From: Ohtaekwangia sp035628875 | Lineage (GTDB): Bacteria; Bacteroidota; Bacteroidia; Cytophagales; Cyclobacteriaceae | Reading direction: 5' to 3' | Assembly (NCBI GenBank): GCA_035628875.1 | Contig: DASPIZ010000021.1 | Coordinates: 21,700-85,699 of the forward strand | Length of the DNA: 64,000 bases | Shown here: positions 35,831 through 45,399 of the stretch, in pieces | How the letters are laid out: each line of letters starts with the position of its first letter | How positions within the stretch are numbered: position 1 is the stretch's first letter | Made by a program: the position numbers and the translations under genes | Notes under the pieces: model-generated | Seen by the model: only the letters and a program-made list of their open reading frames with translations | Database searches by the model: none | What the model was told of the DNA's origin: nothing

Positions 35831-38800
35831 ATGAAAAAAATATCAAATAATAAAACGCGATTACTGACTACGCTTTTGATAGGTAGTATTTTTTTGTTTG
35901 CTTTTTCAACAGCATCTGCGCAGAACTGGAGATTAGTTGATACAAAATATCCTACCATCGACAATGTTGTAATCGCTTACTCAGTAGCAGATTTTGGCGT
36001 TACCGGTGATGGCATTACCGATGTTACGCAGCAATTTCAGGATCTCCTCAACGAGTTGGGAGATTTGGGTGGAGGAACCTTATTTGTGCCTGAGGGACAA
36101 TATGTGATAAGAGGTAATCTGCTGCTTCCGAAAGGAATTACCCTGCGAGGAGAATGGAAGAAACCTGAAAAAGGAGAGCCGGTTACCGGTACTGTGTTAA
36201 TGGCGTATGCAGGAAAGGGACAAGAAGATGCAACGCCGTTTATTACCATGGAACCATCATCAGCGGTGATGGACCTGGCCATCTGGTATCCGGAACAAAC
36301 TGCGTCCAATATCACGCCATATCCTCCCACTGTCGAATTCGGCAAACCAAACTATTTTGGTAATGAAAACTGTAACGCCAAAAATATCACGTTGGTAAAT
36401 TCTTATAGTGGTATTGTTTTCTCACGGAAAAATGGAGGAACATGTCCGACGATTAATGGTGTTTATGGAACGCCATTATCAAGAGGTATTGAAATCGATA
36501 ATATAGTGGATGTAGGACGCATTGAATGGATCGATTTTTCACCAGATTACTGGGCAGGTTCTGGCCTACCAAATGCGCCATCAATAGATGGAGATCATAA
36601 AGCATGGATATATGAAAACGGAACTGGAGTTGTGATGCGAAGAAACGACTGGTCATATACCAGTTTTGTAAACGTTGATGGCTATAACAAAGGCTTTCAT
36701 GCAGTGGAATCCATTACCAGTCCTGGTGCGCATCCCAATGGACATAATTACGCAATGACTTTTACCAACTGCAAAATAGGTCTGGATATCAGCGCAGCAA
36801 ATGCAGTTGGATTGATGTGCACCGGAATTAAAACTGTGAATTGTGAAACAGGGATTGCTGTTGAAAACGCAGCATCAGGCGTTGTACAATTGCATACATG
36901 CTCATTGGGTGCTACTAAAAATGCAATTCTGGTGGATGAATCTTCCAGTACGCGACTAATGGTCATCCAATCGGAGATTAATACAGGCGCAGTAAATGTA
37001 AGTGGCGGTACCTTTACAGTAACTGATTCTGATTTTAACAATGCTGCTCCGCAAATCAGCATAATGAAAAATGCACGTGCTATTATAACCGGCAATCGGT
37101 TTGCACACACTGCGCACGTTGTAGAAACCTCCATCTTTAAAAATATTGTCGATCATACGCCAGTCAATACGAAACTATTGCCGAAGATCATGGAGATTGC
37201 AGCGGAGACACACAAGCCCTCGCGTATTGAATTATACGTTGCTACCAGTGCTCCCTACAATGCTGTCGCAAATGGTATTGTCGATAATACGCTTGCAATT
37301 CAATCAGCCCTTGATCACGCCGCTGCCGACGGGGGTGGTGTAGTTTTTCTGCCTCCTGGAAAATATAAAGTGCTTGGTAACCTGGTTATTCCTTCCGGTG
37401 TCGAGTTAAAAGGTTCTGTTGATGTAAGCACAACGCCGACAGGTCCGGGAAGTATACTGGAGGTTTATGCCGATAAAAATAATCCCGATGGTGAACCATT
37501 TCTAAAGTTGTCAGAGAACAGTGGTATACGTGGTATCGTATTCAACTATCCCGAACAATTAATAACGAACCTACCCGGTATTGCAAAATATCCATACTGC
37601 CTTCAGGCCACTGGTGCAAACACATACATGATTAATATAGGCATGCGTGCTGTTGATAAAGGTGTTGACTTGTTTTCATACCCCAGTGACAATCATTACA
37701 TCGACTACATGGCCGGTCATGCATTTGACGTCGGTATTCGCGTTGGTGGCGGTACTGCGAATGGAAAAATATATAACACCCAGTTCAATGTCATCGCGTA
37801 TGCTGCGGGTGACGAATCAAAATATGGCAGTTGGCCAAATTCTGTTGGCGATGGTGGTCCGGCCTATGATTATGGATTTGCCAATTTCAACTTTATGATT
37901 CTGGGAGACTGTAAAGATCAGCTGCTGTATAACAATTTTCATTACGGTTCAAAGAACGGTATGGTCTTAAGTGATGTTGATGGCGCTGGTCCTTCCGGTT
38001 TAAGCATTGGCAGTGGAATTGACGGCGCACGAAACGCGCTTGTGATCAACGCCGTTGGAAACGGTGGTTTCGATTTTGTAAATACACAGATTGTTTCCAT
38101 CGGGAACACGAACACAAAATACATTGAGACCGGTTCCGGATATACTTCGGGTGTTACCTTGTATAACGCTGATTTCTGGGGTAATCCTTCCAATGGCATC
38201 TACATGGATGGCGGTGAGTTTTTACTTCAGTTGGTAAATTTTAATCAGCCTGGTCAGCAACGCCTGGCATTGCTCAACGGAGATTCGTTGTATATAGAAG
38301 CTTCCAGCGTAAATCCTGTTAACCAGTTACTGGCAGGTGGAACAGAGCCTCGCTTTTCAATACATTCTTCTATTGTAGATCCTACAGGGATTGTAAAAGC
38401 TAATTGTGATCTCTGGGTTAACAATATGGGAAACGCTCCGGAAGTTGCATTCGAATCTGCTATTGGCCGAAGCTTATGGCAAGTTTCAGCTTCACATAAT
38501 ACAGCAAACGCCATCCAAGCAATTGACGCCAATCCGACAACACGATGGTACACCGGAGGTCCGCAAACTTCAGGACAATGGTTTACGATCAATTTTGGTA
38601 AACGTGAAAAAATCGAACAAATCATTCTAGATGTTAAGGGAAGTCCCTCCGACTCGCCGCAAAAGTATGCACTATACGTCTCTGACAATGGCACCGATTG
38701 GTATGGACCTGGAGTATCGGGCACGGGGGCTGATGTGATGACCATTGTAAGTTTTCCATCTTCAACTGTTCAGTACGTAAGAATTGTTCAAACCGGGTCG

Positions 38801-39403
38801 AAAGGTAATTGGTGGTCAATACACGAAGTATATGCCTTTGGTAGTGAATCACCGGTAAGCGTGGCAGGGATTGGTTTGGAGGAACCCGAAATAACATTAC
38901 CAATCGAAAGTAGTTATGACGCTCATCCTGAGTTTCTCCCAGAGACTCCTGCAAATCAAACTGTTTTTTGGAAGTCGAACCGAACAAACATCGCCACTGT
39001 GGACGTCGATGGAAAAATAACCGGTATCGCATCCGGTGTGGCCACCATTACAGCAATCAGTATGGATGGAATAAAAAAAGCAAATGTTAAAGTAATTGTT
39101 GGCGACGGTACAATTACAGCAATCGATGAAAACAATCGTAATGACGATGTGCTCAAATTATTTCCGAACCCTGCATCGGGTAATATTTCATTAAGCTACT
39201 GGCTGGATAAAACACAAGACGTTTCGGCAGAAGTTTTCAACATGGCCGGCGTCATTGTACGAACAACGACCATTCCATCACATGCAGGTGAGAACCTGGT
39301 GTCATTCTCATTGGAAGGGTTTTCACCAGGAGTATATTTCTTACGACTTCGTACAGAAGAAAGCATTCAGATGAAAAAACTGGTACTGCATAATAAACTG
39401 TGA
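35831..39403 (+). CDS. Multidomain beta-helix protein with discoidin, Big_2 and T9SS sorting domains
   Basis: A 1190-residue secreted protein, possibly a polysaccharide lyase or GH55-like enzyme. The ATG at 35831 gives a signal peptide (MKKISNNKTRLLTTLLIGSI..ASAQ). Two pectate-lyase-3 type beta-helix starts are seen: 'DFGVTGDGITDVTQQFQDLL' near 50 and 'VANGIVDNTLAIQSALDHAA' near 480, each followed by 'GGGTLFVPEGQY' or 'GGGVVFLPPGKY'. An F5/8 type C (discoidin) domain spans about 870-1005, a Big_2 domain about 1010-1092, and a T9SS type A sorting domain about 1105-1190 ('KLFPNPASGNISL'). No experimentally known active site can be assigned by eye. The GH43 gene overlaps its stop. Confidence 0.8.
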   Translation: MKKISNNKTRLLTTLLIGSIFLFAFSTASAQNWRLVDTKYPTIDNVVIAYSVADFGVTGDGITDVTQQFQDLLNELGDLGGGTLFVPEGQYVIRGNLLLPKGITLRGEWKKPEKGEPVTGTVLMAYAGKGQEDATPFITMEPSSAVMDLAIWYPEQTASNITPYPPTVEFGKPNYFGNENCNAKNITLVNSYSGIVFSRKNGGTCPTINGVYGTPLSRGIEIDNIVDVGRIEWIDFSPDYWAGSGLPNAPSIDGDHKAWIYENGTGVVMRRNDWSYTSFVNVDGYNKGFHAVESITSPGAHPNGHNYAMTFTNCKIGLDISAANAVGLMCTGIKTVNCETGIAVENAASGVVQLHTCSLGATKNAILVDESSSTRLMVIQSEINTGAVNVSGGTFTVTDSDFNNAAPQISIMKNARAIITGNRFAHTAHVVETSIFKNIVDHTPVNTKLLPKIMEIAAETHKPSRIELYVATSAPYNAVANGIVDNTLAIQSALDHAAADGGGVVFLPPGKYKVLGNLVIPSGVELKGSVDVSTTPTGPGSILEVYADKNNPDGEPFLKLSENSGIRGIVFNYPEQLITNLPGIAKYPYCLQATGANTYMINIGMRAVDKGVDLFSYPSDNHYIDYMAGHAFDVGIRVGGGTANGKIYNTQFNVIAYAAGDESKYGSWPNSVGDGGPAYDYGFANFNFMILGDCKDQLLYNNFHYGSKNGMVLSDVDGAGPSGLSIGSGIDGARNALVINAVGNGGFDFVNTQIVSIGNTNTKYIETGSGYTSGVTLYNADFWGNPSNGIYMDGGEFLLQLVNFNQPGQQRLALLNGDSLYIEASSVNPVNQLLAGGTEPRFSIHSSIVDPTGIVKANCDLWVNNMGNAPEVAFESAIGRSLWQVSASHNTANAIQAIDANPTTRWYTGGPQTSGQWFTINFGKREKIEQIILDVKGSPSDSPQKYALYVSDNGTDWYGPGVSGTGADVMTIVSFPSSTVQYVRIVQTGSKGNWWSIHEVYAFGSESPVSVAGIGLEEPEITLPIESSYDAHPEFLPETPANQTVFWKSNRTNIATVDVDGKITGIASGVATITAISMDGIKKANVKVIVGDGTITAIDENNRNDDVLKLFPNPASGNISLSYWLDKTQDVSAEVFNMAGVIVRTTTIPSHAGENLVSFSLEGFSPGVYFLRLRTEESIQMKKLVLHNKL

Positions 39404-41109
39404 TGATGAAAACAACTTTCACGTTTACACGGAAGTGCAGGAGGGGAATAGGATTAGTTCTTGGTTTGTTTTTACCGTGTATTTCTATCCTGGCACAAAC
39501 GGCAAATCCATTTGTCCGGAATATTTATACCGCGGATCCTTCTGCCCATGTCTGGCCCGATGGTCGTTTGTATGTTTATCCGTCTCATGATATAGAGCCA
39601 CCTCAAGGTTGCGACCTGATGGATAAATACCACGTCTTTTCTACTGACGACATGATTAACTGGACCGATCATGGAGAAATTCTGGGTGCTGCTGATGTTA
39701 GCTGGGGTAGGGCAGAGGGTGGTTTTATGTGGGCACCGGATTGCGCCTACAAAGACGGAACATATTACTTCTATTTTCCGCATCCTTCTGGCGATGGAGA
39801 TCAATGGAATTCAACCTGGAAGATCGGTGTGGCAACGAGTTCAGAACCGGCAGCGAATTTTCAAGTTCAGGGATACATAGAAGGATTGAAGTCGATGATT
39901 GATCCATGTGTGTTCGTGGATGACGACGGAGAAGTATATCTCTACTATGGCGGAGGTGGTCAATGCGAAGCCGGTAAATTGAAAGATAATATGATGGAAA
40001 TCGATGGACCAATGCAGACAATGCAGGGGCTCGAAGATTTTCATGAAGGCGCCTGGGTACATAAACGTAATGGAATGTATTATCTCTCTTACGCCGATAA
40101 TAATCGATCGGGAGGAAATCAGTTGCGCTATGCTGTAAGCAATAATCCGCTAGGCCCCTGGACCTACAAAGGAGTTTATGTAAAACCTACAGGAAGTCCT
40201 ACCAATCATGGTTCCATCATTGAATACAAAGGACAGTGGTATGCATTTTATCACAATAGTTTGTTATCCGGTCATCCGTGGCTGCGCTCCATTTGTGTTG
40301 ATCCACTTTTCTACAATGAAGATGGTACCATACAAATGGTCGAACAGTCACGCGAACACGGAATGCCCTTTGCGCAACAGCCATTATTAATTCCCGGCAC
40401 GATAGAAGTAGAGGATTATGATCTCGGTGGTCAAGGGAAAGCATATAGTGACTCAGAAACTATAAACAATGGAAATGCCTATCGGGAGGATGAAGGCGTG
40501 GATATTGAAATGAACAGCTCAGGAAATTATAATGTGGGATGGACGAATGGAGGGGAATGGTTGGAATACACGGTGAATGTTACAGAGAACGCATTGTATA
40601 CCATCAAGACAGTAGCAGCCTCGCCAAATAATAACAGCGCCATTCGATATAAATTAGATGGAAATGATATTGCAGGTTCGGTACATATTCCAAATACCGG
40701 AGGATGGCAGACTTACAAGGCGATTTTAACAAAAGAGATCAGTCTTGATGCGGGCTCGCATATTCTTCAATTGTTTGAAGAAACCGGAGGGTTCAATATT
40801 GATAAAATAATATTTGAGAAAGAAAGTGTAATTACTTCCGTTTCAACACCACACGAACAAAAACATCACGGGATCTTTCCAAACCCGGCTTCCACTGAAA
40901 TAATTATTGAATTTTCTGAACGAGATCCTTTTGTTTTTCAAACTGCAATTTTCGACATGAGCGGACAGATCATTGAATTGTATAATAACACGACCAACGA
41001 AAAAAGGATTTCATTAGATGTTAGTAGAGTTAGTCCGGGTTGTTACGTATTGAAGACCTATTCTTCACAGGGTGTTCAAATCAGCAAATTGCTGATCAAA
41101 AGGAATTAA
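39403..41109 (+). CDS. GH43 glycosidase with CBM6 and T9SS sorting domain
   Basis: GH43 enzymes are inverting arabinofuranosidases, xylosidases and related activities. The 568-residue protein starts at the ATG 39403 (overlapping the previous stop) or 39406. The five-blade propeller has the three acids in place: base Asp in 'IYTADPSAHVW', pKa Asp in 'MIDPCVFVDDDG', acid Glu in 'DFHEGAWVHKRNG'. A CBM6 module spans about 331-473 ('GTIEVEDYDLGGQGKAYSDS', 'GWTNGGEWLEYTVNV'). The tail is a T9SS type A domain ('GIFPNPASTEIIIEF'). Its catalytic half is a close paralogue of the next gene. Confidence 0.9.
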   Translation: MMKTTFTFTRKCRRGIGLVLGLFLPCISILAQTANPFVRNIYTADPSAHVWPDGRLYVYPSHDIEPPQGCDLMDKYHVFSTDDMINWTDHGEILGAADVSWGRAEGGFMWAPDCAYKDGTYYFYFPHPSGDGDQWNSTWKIGVATSSEPAANFQVQGYIEGLKSMIDPCVFVDDDGEVYLYYGGGGQCEAGKLKDNMMEIDGPMQTMQGLEDFHEGAWVHKRNGMYYLSYADNNRSGGNQLRYAVSNNPLGPWTYKGVYVKPTGSPTNHGSIIEYKGQWYAFYHNSLLSGHPWLRSICVDPLFYNEDGTIQMVEQSREHGMPFAQQPLLIPGTIEVEDYDLGGQGKAYSDSETINNGNAYREDEGVDIEMNSSGNYNVGWTNGGEWLEYTVNVTENALYTIKTVAASPNNNSAIRYKLDGNDIAGSVHIPNTGGWQTYKAILTKEISLDAGSHILQLFEETGGFNIDKIIFEKESVITSVSTPHEQKHHGIFPNPASTEIIIEFSERDPFVFQTAIFDMSGQIIELYNNTTNEKRISLDVSRVSPGCYVLKTYSSQGVQISKLLIKRN

Positions 41110-41173
41110 TAAATACATAATAGTGAATGCAAAAATACAAAGTGTTTCAGGTTTAAATTTACATCTATCAATT

Positions 41174-42133
41174 ATGAAATTAGTTAGCGTTACAACAGCT
41201 TCAATTTTGATTCTATTTATTTTGTCTTCGATCCAGGTCAGAGCTAAGAAAAATCCATTTATCACTCACATGTATACCGCCGATCCTTCAGCCCGGGTGT
41301 GGCAGGATGGTAGGTTATATGTATATGCATCACATGACATAGCTCCACCGCAGGGTTGTGATTTAATGGATCAATATCACGTATTCTCCACGGACGACAT
41401 GGTAACCTGGGTCGATCATGGGGAAATTTTGCGTGCGAGCCAGGTTAAGTGGGGACGCCCCGAAGGCGGTTTCATGTGGGCTCCGGATTGTGCCTATAAA
41501 AATGGAACGTACTACTTCTATTTTCCCCACCCGACAGGCAGTGGAGATCAATGGAATTCAACCTGGAAGATCGGTGTGGCAACCAGTAAACATCCCGCGA
41601 AAGATTTTACATCTCAAGGTTATATTGAAGGTTTGGAGGCAATGATTGATCCTTCTGTTTTTGTCGATGATGATGGGCAGGCCTATTTCTATTACGGTGG
41701 TGGTGGTAAATGTCAAGGCGGTAAATTAAAAGACAACATGATAGAAATCGATGGAGAAATGAAACCCATGGAAGGCCTGGTCGATTTTCATGAAGCGAGC
41801 TGGGTGCATAAATACAACGGTGTTTACTATTTGTCATACTCCGATAACCACGATGAGAACAATGCTAAGGATGGTGTTAAAGGAGATAACAGGATGAGAT
41901 ATGCGACCAGCGACAATCCACTGGGTCCATGGAAATACCAAGGCATTTATATGCAACCTACGGATAGCTACACAAACCATGGCTCCATCGTAGAATACAA
42001 AGGCAAATGGTATTCCTTCTATCACAATAGTTCGCTTTCAAACCATGATTGGTTGAGATCTATATGTGTTGATGAACTCTACTACAATGAAGATGGTACG
42101 ATAAAAATGGTAAATCAAACGATCAAAAAATGA
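41174..42133 (+). CDS. GH43 glycosidase, single-domain paralogue
   Basis: A 319-residue GH43 enzyme consisting of the propeller only. The start chosen is the ATG at 41174, which gives a signal peptide (MKLVSVTTASILILFILSSI); an upstream GTG at 41123 would add 17 residues. Catalytic acids are in 'MYTADPSARVW', 'MIDPSVFVDDDG' and 'DFHEASWVHKYNG'. It shares long blocks with the preceding enzyme (for example 'GCDLMD.YHVFSTDDM' and 'GDQWNSTWKIGVATS'), so the pair arose by duplication. It lacks CBM6 and sorting tail and is probably periplasmic. Confidence 0.9.
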   Translation: MKLVSVTTASILILFILSSIQVRAKKNPFITHMYTADPSARVWQDGRLYVYASHDIAPPQGCDLMDQYHVFSTDDMVTWVDHGEILRASQVKWGRPEGGFMWAPDCAYKNGTYYFYFPHPTGSGDQWNSTWKIGVATSKHPAKDFTSQGYIEGLEAMIDPSVFVDDDGQAYFYYGGGGKCQGGKLKDNMIEIDGEMKPMEGLVDFHEASWVHKYNGVYYLSYSDNHDENNAKDGVKGDNRMRYATSDNPLGPWKYQGIYMQPTDSYTNHGSIVEYKGKWYSFYHNSSLSNHDWLRSICVDELYYNEDGTIKMVNQTIKK

Positions 42134-42249
42134 AATTCCGCTGCTGCCATAAACTGCGATGGACAACGTTGATGGACGCAGTCGGATGTAAGTAGATTTA
42201 GCAATGAAGATCGCTATGAACAGATAATTTAAAACGGAGGATTTGATAT

Positions 42250-43158
42250 ATGTTATTACAAAATGAGATTACTACCGATGATGCGGTAGTAGGAATTGAT
42301 ATTGGGGGCACGCATATTTCAGCGGCACTTGTCAATCTTAAAACCAGAGCGCTAGTACCAAATTCACTAAGGCGCCGCGACGTTGATTCAGGTAGTGAGG
42401 CAAACGAATTAATCCGTCATTGGAGCGAAATTATTCAGGAGGTTGCCGGAACACACAATCCAAAGTCAACACGAATTGGCATCGCTATGCCGGGGCCTTT
42501 CGACTATGACGAAGGAGTTTCTATGATTAAGGATCAGGGAAAGTTCAAGGCATTGTATGGTTTGAATGTTAAAGAATTACTTGCTCAGCATTTGACGATC
42601 GAAAAGAATCATATTAGAATGATGAACGACGCAGCTTGTTTTTTAAGTGGAGAAGTATTTAGTGGTGCAGCCAGAGAGTATGACAGAGCGATCGGTATCA
42701 CCTTAGGAACCGGCTTAGGTTCCGCAACGTACAATGAAGGAGAGACACAGGATGCAGGACTCTGGGAACATCCATTTAAAGCAAGCATTGCCGAAGATTA
42801 TATTTCTACCAGGTGGTTTGTTCGCCGGTATCAGGAGATTTGTGGTCACCAATTAAAAGGGGTGAAGGAGTTACTTGGATACACAAAGACCGATGTTCGT
42901 GCAGTTCAAATCTTCGAAGAGTTCGGCCGAAATCTTGGAGAATTCCTTTCATCGTTCGTTGTCACGCATAAACCTCAGGTAATTGTAATCGGTGGAAATA
43001 TTTCACACGCGTCTGATGTGTTCTTGCCTGAAGTACAAAAAGTACTACGCACAAATGCGATTGACGTGCCCGTGCGAATGACAGCGTTAGGCGAAAACGC
43101 CTGCGTCATTGGTGCGGCAAGCACGTGGTTGGAAAAACATGTGGCTCAGCACGGGTGA
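42250..43158 (+). CDS. ROK family sugar kinase-like protein
   Basis: A 302-residue actin-fold protein with 'VVGIDIGGTHISAALVNL' (phosphate 1), 'IGIAMPGPFDYDEGV', 'RMMNDAACFLSGE' with the catalytic Asp, and 'GITLGTGLGSATYNEG'. It lacks the N-terminal winged helix of ROK repressors, so a sugar kinase role is more likely. The usual zinc motif CxCGxxGCxE is not seen; 'GLWEHPFKASIAEDYISTRW' occupies that area. A strong GGAGG lies upstream of the ATG. It is placed to phosphorylate a sugar released by the upstream hydrolases. Confidence 0.85.
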   Translation: MLLQNEITTDDAVVGIDIGGTHISAALVNLKTRALVPNSLRRRDVDSGSEANELIRHWSEIIQEVAGTHNPKSTRIGIAMPGPFDYDEGVSMIKDQGKFKALYGLNVKELLAQHLTIEKNHIRMMNDAACFLSGEVFSGAAREYDRAIGITLGTGLGSATYNEGETQDAGLWEHPFKASIAEDYISTRWFVRRYQEICGHQLKGVKELLGYTKTDVRAVQIFEEFGRNLGEFLSSFVVTHKPQVIVIGGNISHASDVFLPEVQKVLRTNAIDVPVRMTALGENACVIGAASTWLEKHVAQHG

Positions 43159-43995
43159 AAAACCAACGTGTATTAGGACAAGTTACCGGAACGCAGGTTA
43201 AAAGTGTTGGGCGCGCCTACTCCTAACTTTTTATGGTCTGTTAACTATTATGATGACAAGTATCGTGTAATACAAAATATAGCATTGAATCAACCGGAAG
43301 GAAGAGACATAGTCACCAACGTCTATGATTTTGTTGGTAAGGTTATGAATACACGAACCACCCATAATGCAGAAGCGGTTTTACAACAAGCCATGGAGAA
43401 GATGGCCAAGTACAAACAGAAATACGAAAGCCTGAACAGCTTGAGTGACATCAAAAACTCCCCGAAATCCGACGCATGGTAAACCCTTGATCGAACGACT
43501 ACTTCCCGGAGTTGCCTTACAGGTACTGCGCAAGAACGATTTATTTCTTGATATAAATCCTTACCTCGGTTACAGGATCACCCCAAGACCCACGTCAGGC
43601 ATCGGCTGGAACCAACGGATAAGCTACAGTTTAGATCACGATCGTTTTACATCGGCTTCGGAGGTTTATGGCGCGCGTTTATTTACGGAATATCGTCTAT
43701 GGAAAGGGTTTTCACCGCGTATAGAAATTGAGTGTATGAACACTTTAGTTCCCCCAAGTGTAGGGCGACCAGTCACCACTGATCTTTCGAATCGTGAATG
43801 GGTTCGAAGTATTTTTCTTGGTTTAAAAAGGAATATCGTTTAGTTAAAAATGTAAAGGGTACTGCCTTCGTAATGTTCAATCTTTATAACCCCGAACATA
43901 AAAGCCCGTACGGTGATGTGCTTAATACAAGGTTTGGATTTGAGTTTCCGCTGAAGAAAAACCTACGAAGACCCCTTAAAAAAACATTTAGATAG
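43157..43995 (+). pseudogene. RHS-repeat fragment fused to outer-membrane barrel relic
   Basis: No intact gene. Directly after the ROK stop an RHS-type piece is readable across two frames: 'NQRVLGQVTGTQVK', then after a shift near 43203 'VLGAPTPNFLWSVNYYDDKY' and 'TNVYDFVGKVMNTRTTHN'. It runs without a break into another protein ('MAKYKQKYESLNSLSDIKNS'). That continues in a new frame from about 43460 ('GKPLIERLLPGVALQVLRKN', 'EYRLWKGFSPRIEIECMNTL') and in a third from about 43810 ('KKEYRLVKNVKGTAFVMFNL', 'DVLNTRFGFEFPL'). The last part looks like a porin-like barrel. It is the remains of two fused genes. Confidence 0.75.
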
Positions 43996-44009
43996 TGATC
44001 AAACAAAGG

Positions 44010-44547
44010 TTAGTTATTAACGAAACCGAAGTACCTAACTATTAAGAACACCCCAGCAGTTATACCAATTGAACCAAGAACTAGATTCATAACAGGGTCA
44101 TAATATTTTCCTAAAATTTTTTTGGGAGAAAGCTGTCATTACCAAAGACAAGTCCCTGTACTTTTTTTTCTTTTATGATTGCAATGAAACACCAAAGGCC
44201 CCATAATAATAAAAGAACGCCGCTTAACACCATTGTACTTGTAATGTCGTTGCGTTCTACGTTTGCTTTCTCGAACCAATTTAATATTGCCCTCAGGCGA
44301 TCTAGAATTTCTCCTATCGGTCCGCCTTTAACCTGAACCAAGTCAATATCTTCGGAATACCTCGCAGGCTGATCCAAAAATAATTTATGAAGCGCTGGCC
44401 TCCACGGAACGCAAGATTCTCGTTCAAAAAGGGATCAGCAAAAATTTCCACCAATGCTTTCGAAATAACAAGATCTTGTTCAATCTGGTAGCTGTCCTGC
44501 CATGGTGCTGTGTGGCTCCATTCCTGTATGTAGTTACCTGGTATCAT
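44010..44547 (-). pseudogene. Broken AbiEii toxin fused to a membrane-protein relic
   Basis: AbiEii is the nucleotidyltransferase toxin of type IV toxin-antitoxin pairs. The N-terminus is recognisable (IPGNYIQEWSHTAPWQDSYQ; 'FADPFLNENLAFRGG'). The frame then shifts inside the GGTALxK motif. The catalytic 'DQPARYSEDIDLVQVKGG' continues in the frame of 44111-44377. Shortly after, the toxin sequence ends and an unrelated two-span membrane protein follows ('MVLSGVLLLLWGLWCFIAII'). That part is itself frameshifted at a run of seven A, continuing 'ILGKYYDPVMNLVLGSIGIT' to a stop at 44010. The C-terminal two-thirds of AbiEii is missing, so the toxin must be dead. Confidence 0.8.
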
Positions 44548-45366
44548 CTAATCTATTTCAATCACACTGTTTTCAATTACTTTCCATCGTTCATTACAGG
44601 TGTACCCATAGCGCTTACCTTTCGCCTTCAAAGAAACCCGGAAAAATTTCAAGTTCAACTTTTGACAAACGTTTTCAACAGCATCTGCTAAAGGTTGTTG
44701 ATGAAGAATCTGATCAGCAATGTACCCGAGGCGTTGAAGCGTTGCTGTTTCCGAACGGCTGGCCAAATCTTCATTTATTTTTTCGAGTCTGATGTATTCT
44801 ACCAGCTCATTTATAACGGTTGCTGCTCTGCTAAGTCCGCCAATTTGTTTAGCAAAGTTTACCAAGTCGACCGCAGTTAATTCGGGTGAAGAAACTTTGA
44901 CATAGCCGCTGCCAGTTTTCATTTGCTCAAGCAAATGAGGCGGTATCTCTTTGACACTAATGAATTTTATTTTACTGTTTTTCCTGGAGCTTGGACGAAG
45001 TGCAGGAAAAGTAGTATTCACCATAAAAACCTGAGGTGCCTGGTGAGCTGCACTGTACAAGGCGGCGGCACTTAGTAAACTTATATAGTAAGGTCGATTT
45101 AAGAATTTCATTAATCCATCGATGTATAACAATGGAGGCACGATCCCTTTGGCCGCATACTCGTACGATACAATTACATAATAACCCTTGTGAACCGATA
45201 TGATTTTGTTCTTGGTTGACAGCCGATTCAGAGAACGTTTAAGTGCTGCTTCCGAAAGCTTTGGAAATGATTCTTTTGCCTGTTGAAGGGAGAATGAGTT
45301 CTTTCCCTTCGATAGAAGTTCGTCTACCCACTCGCTTACACTTCCGTACGGTTTCGAACCGGCCAT
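44548..45366 (-). CDS. abiEi: AbiEi-type antitoxin (type IV TA / abortive infection)
   Basis: AbiEi antitoxins counteract AbiEii and repress their own operon. The 272-residue protein has an N-terminal winged helix (about 1-65; 'FSLQQAKESFPKLSEAALKR', 'NKIISVHKGYYVIV'). The C-terminal antitoxin domain follows ('YISLLSAAALYSAAHQAPQV', 'VSSPELTAVDLV', 'RLGYIADQIL'). It ends with no gap before the toxin start. It looks intact although its partner is broken. A pair of direct repeats lies just upstream. Confidence 0.85.
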   Translation of the reverse strand: MAGSKPYGSVSEWVDELLSKGKNSFSLQQAKESFPKLSEAALKRSLNRLSTKNKIISVHKGYYVIVSYEYAAKGIVPPLLYIDGLMKFLNRPYYISLLSAAALYSAAHQAPQVFMVNTTFPALRPSSRKNSKIKFISVKEIPPHLLEQMKTGSGYVKVSSPELTAVDLVNFAKQIGGLSRAATVINELVEYIRLEKINEDLASRSETATLQRLGYIADQILHQQPLADAVENVCQKLNLKFFRVSLKAKGKRYGYTCNERWKVIENSVIEID

Positions 45367-45381
45367 TTGAGCAATTTATTG

Positions 45382-45399
45382 CGAAAAGTACCGAAAAGT
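45382..45399 (-). promoter_or_regulatory. Candidate AbiEi operator
   Basis: CGAAAAGT occurs twice, 10 nt apart (45382-45389 and 45392-45399), 16 nt upstream of the AbiEi start. On the coding strand this reads ACTTTTCG, GT, ACTTTTCG. AbiEi proteins are known to autoregulate, so this is a plausible binding site. Confidence 0.45.
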
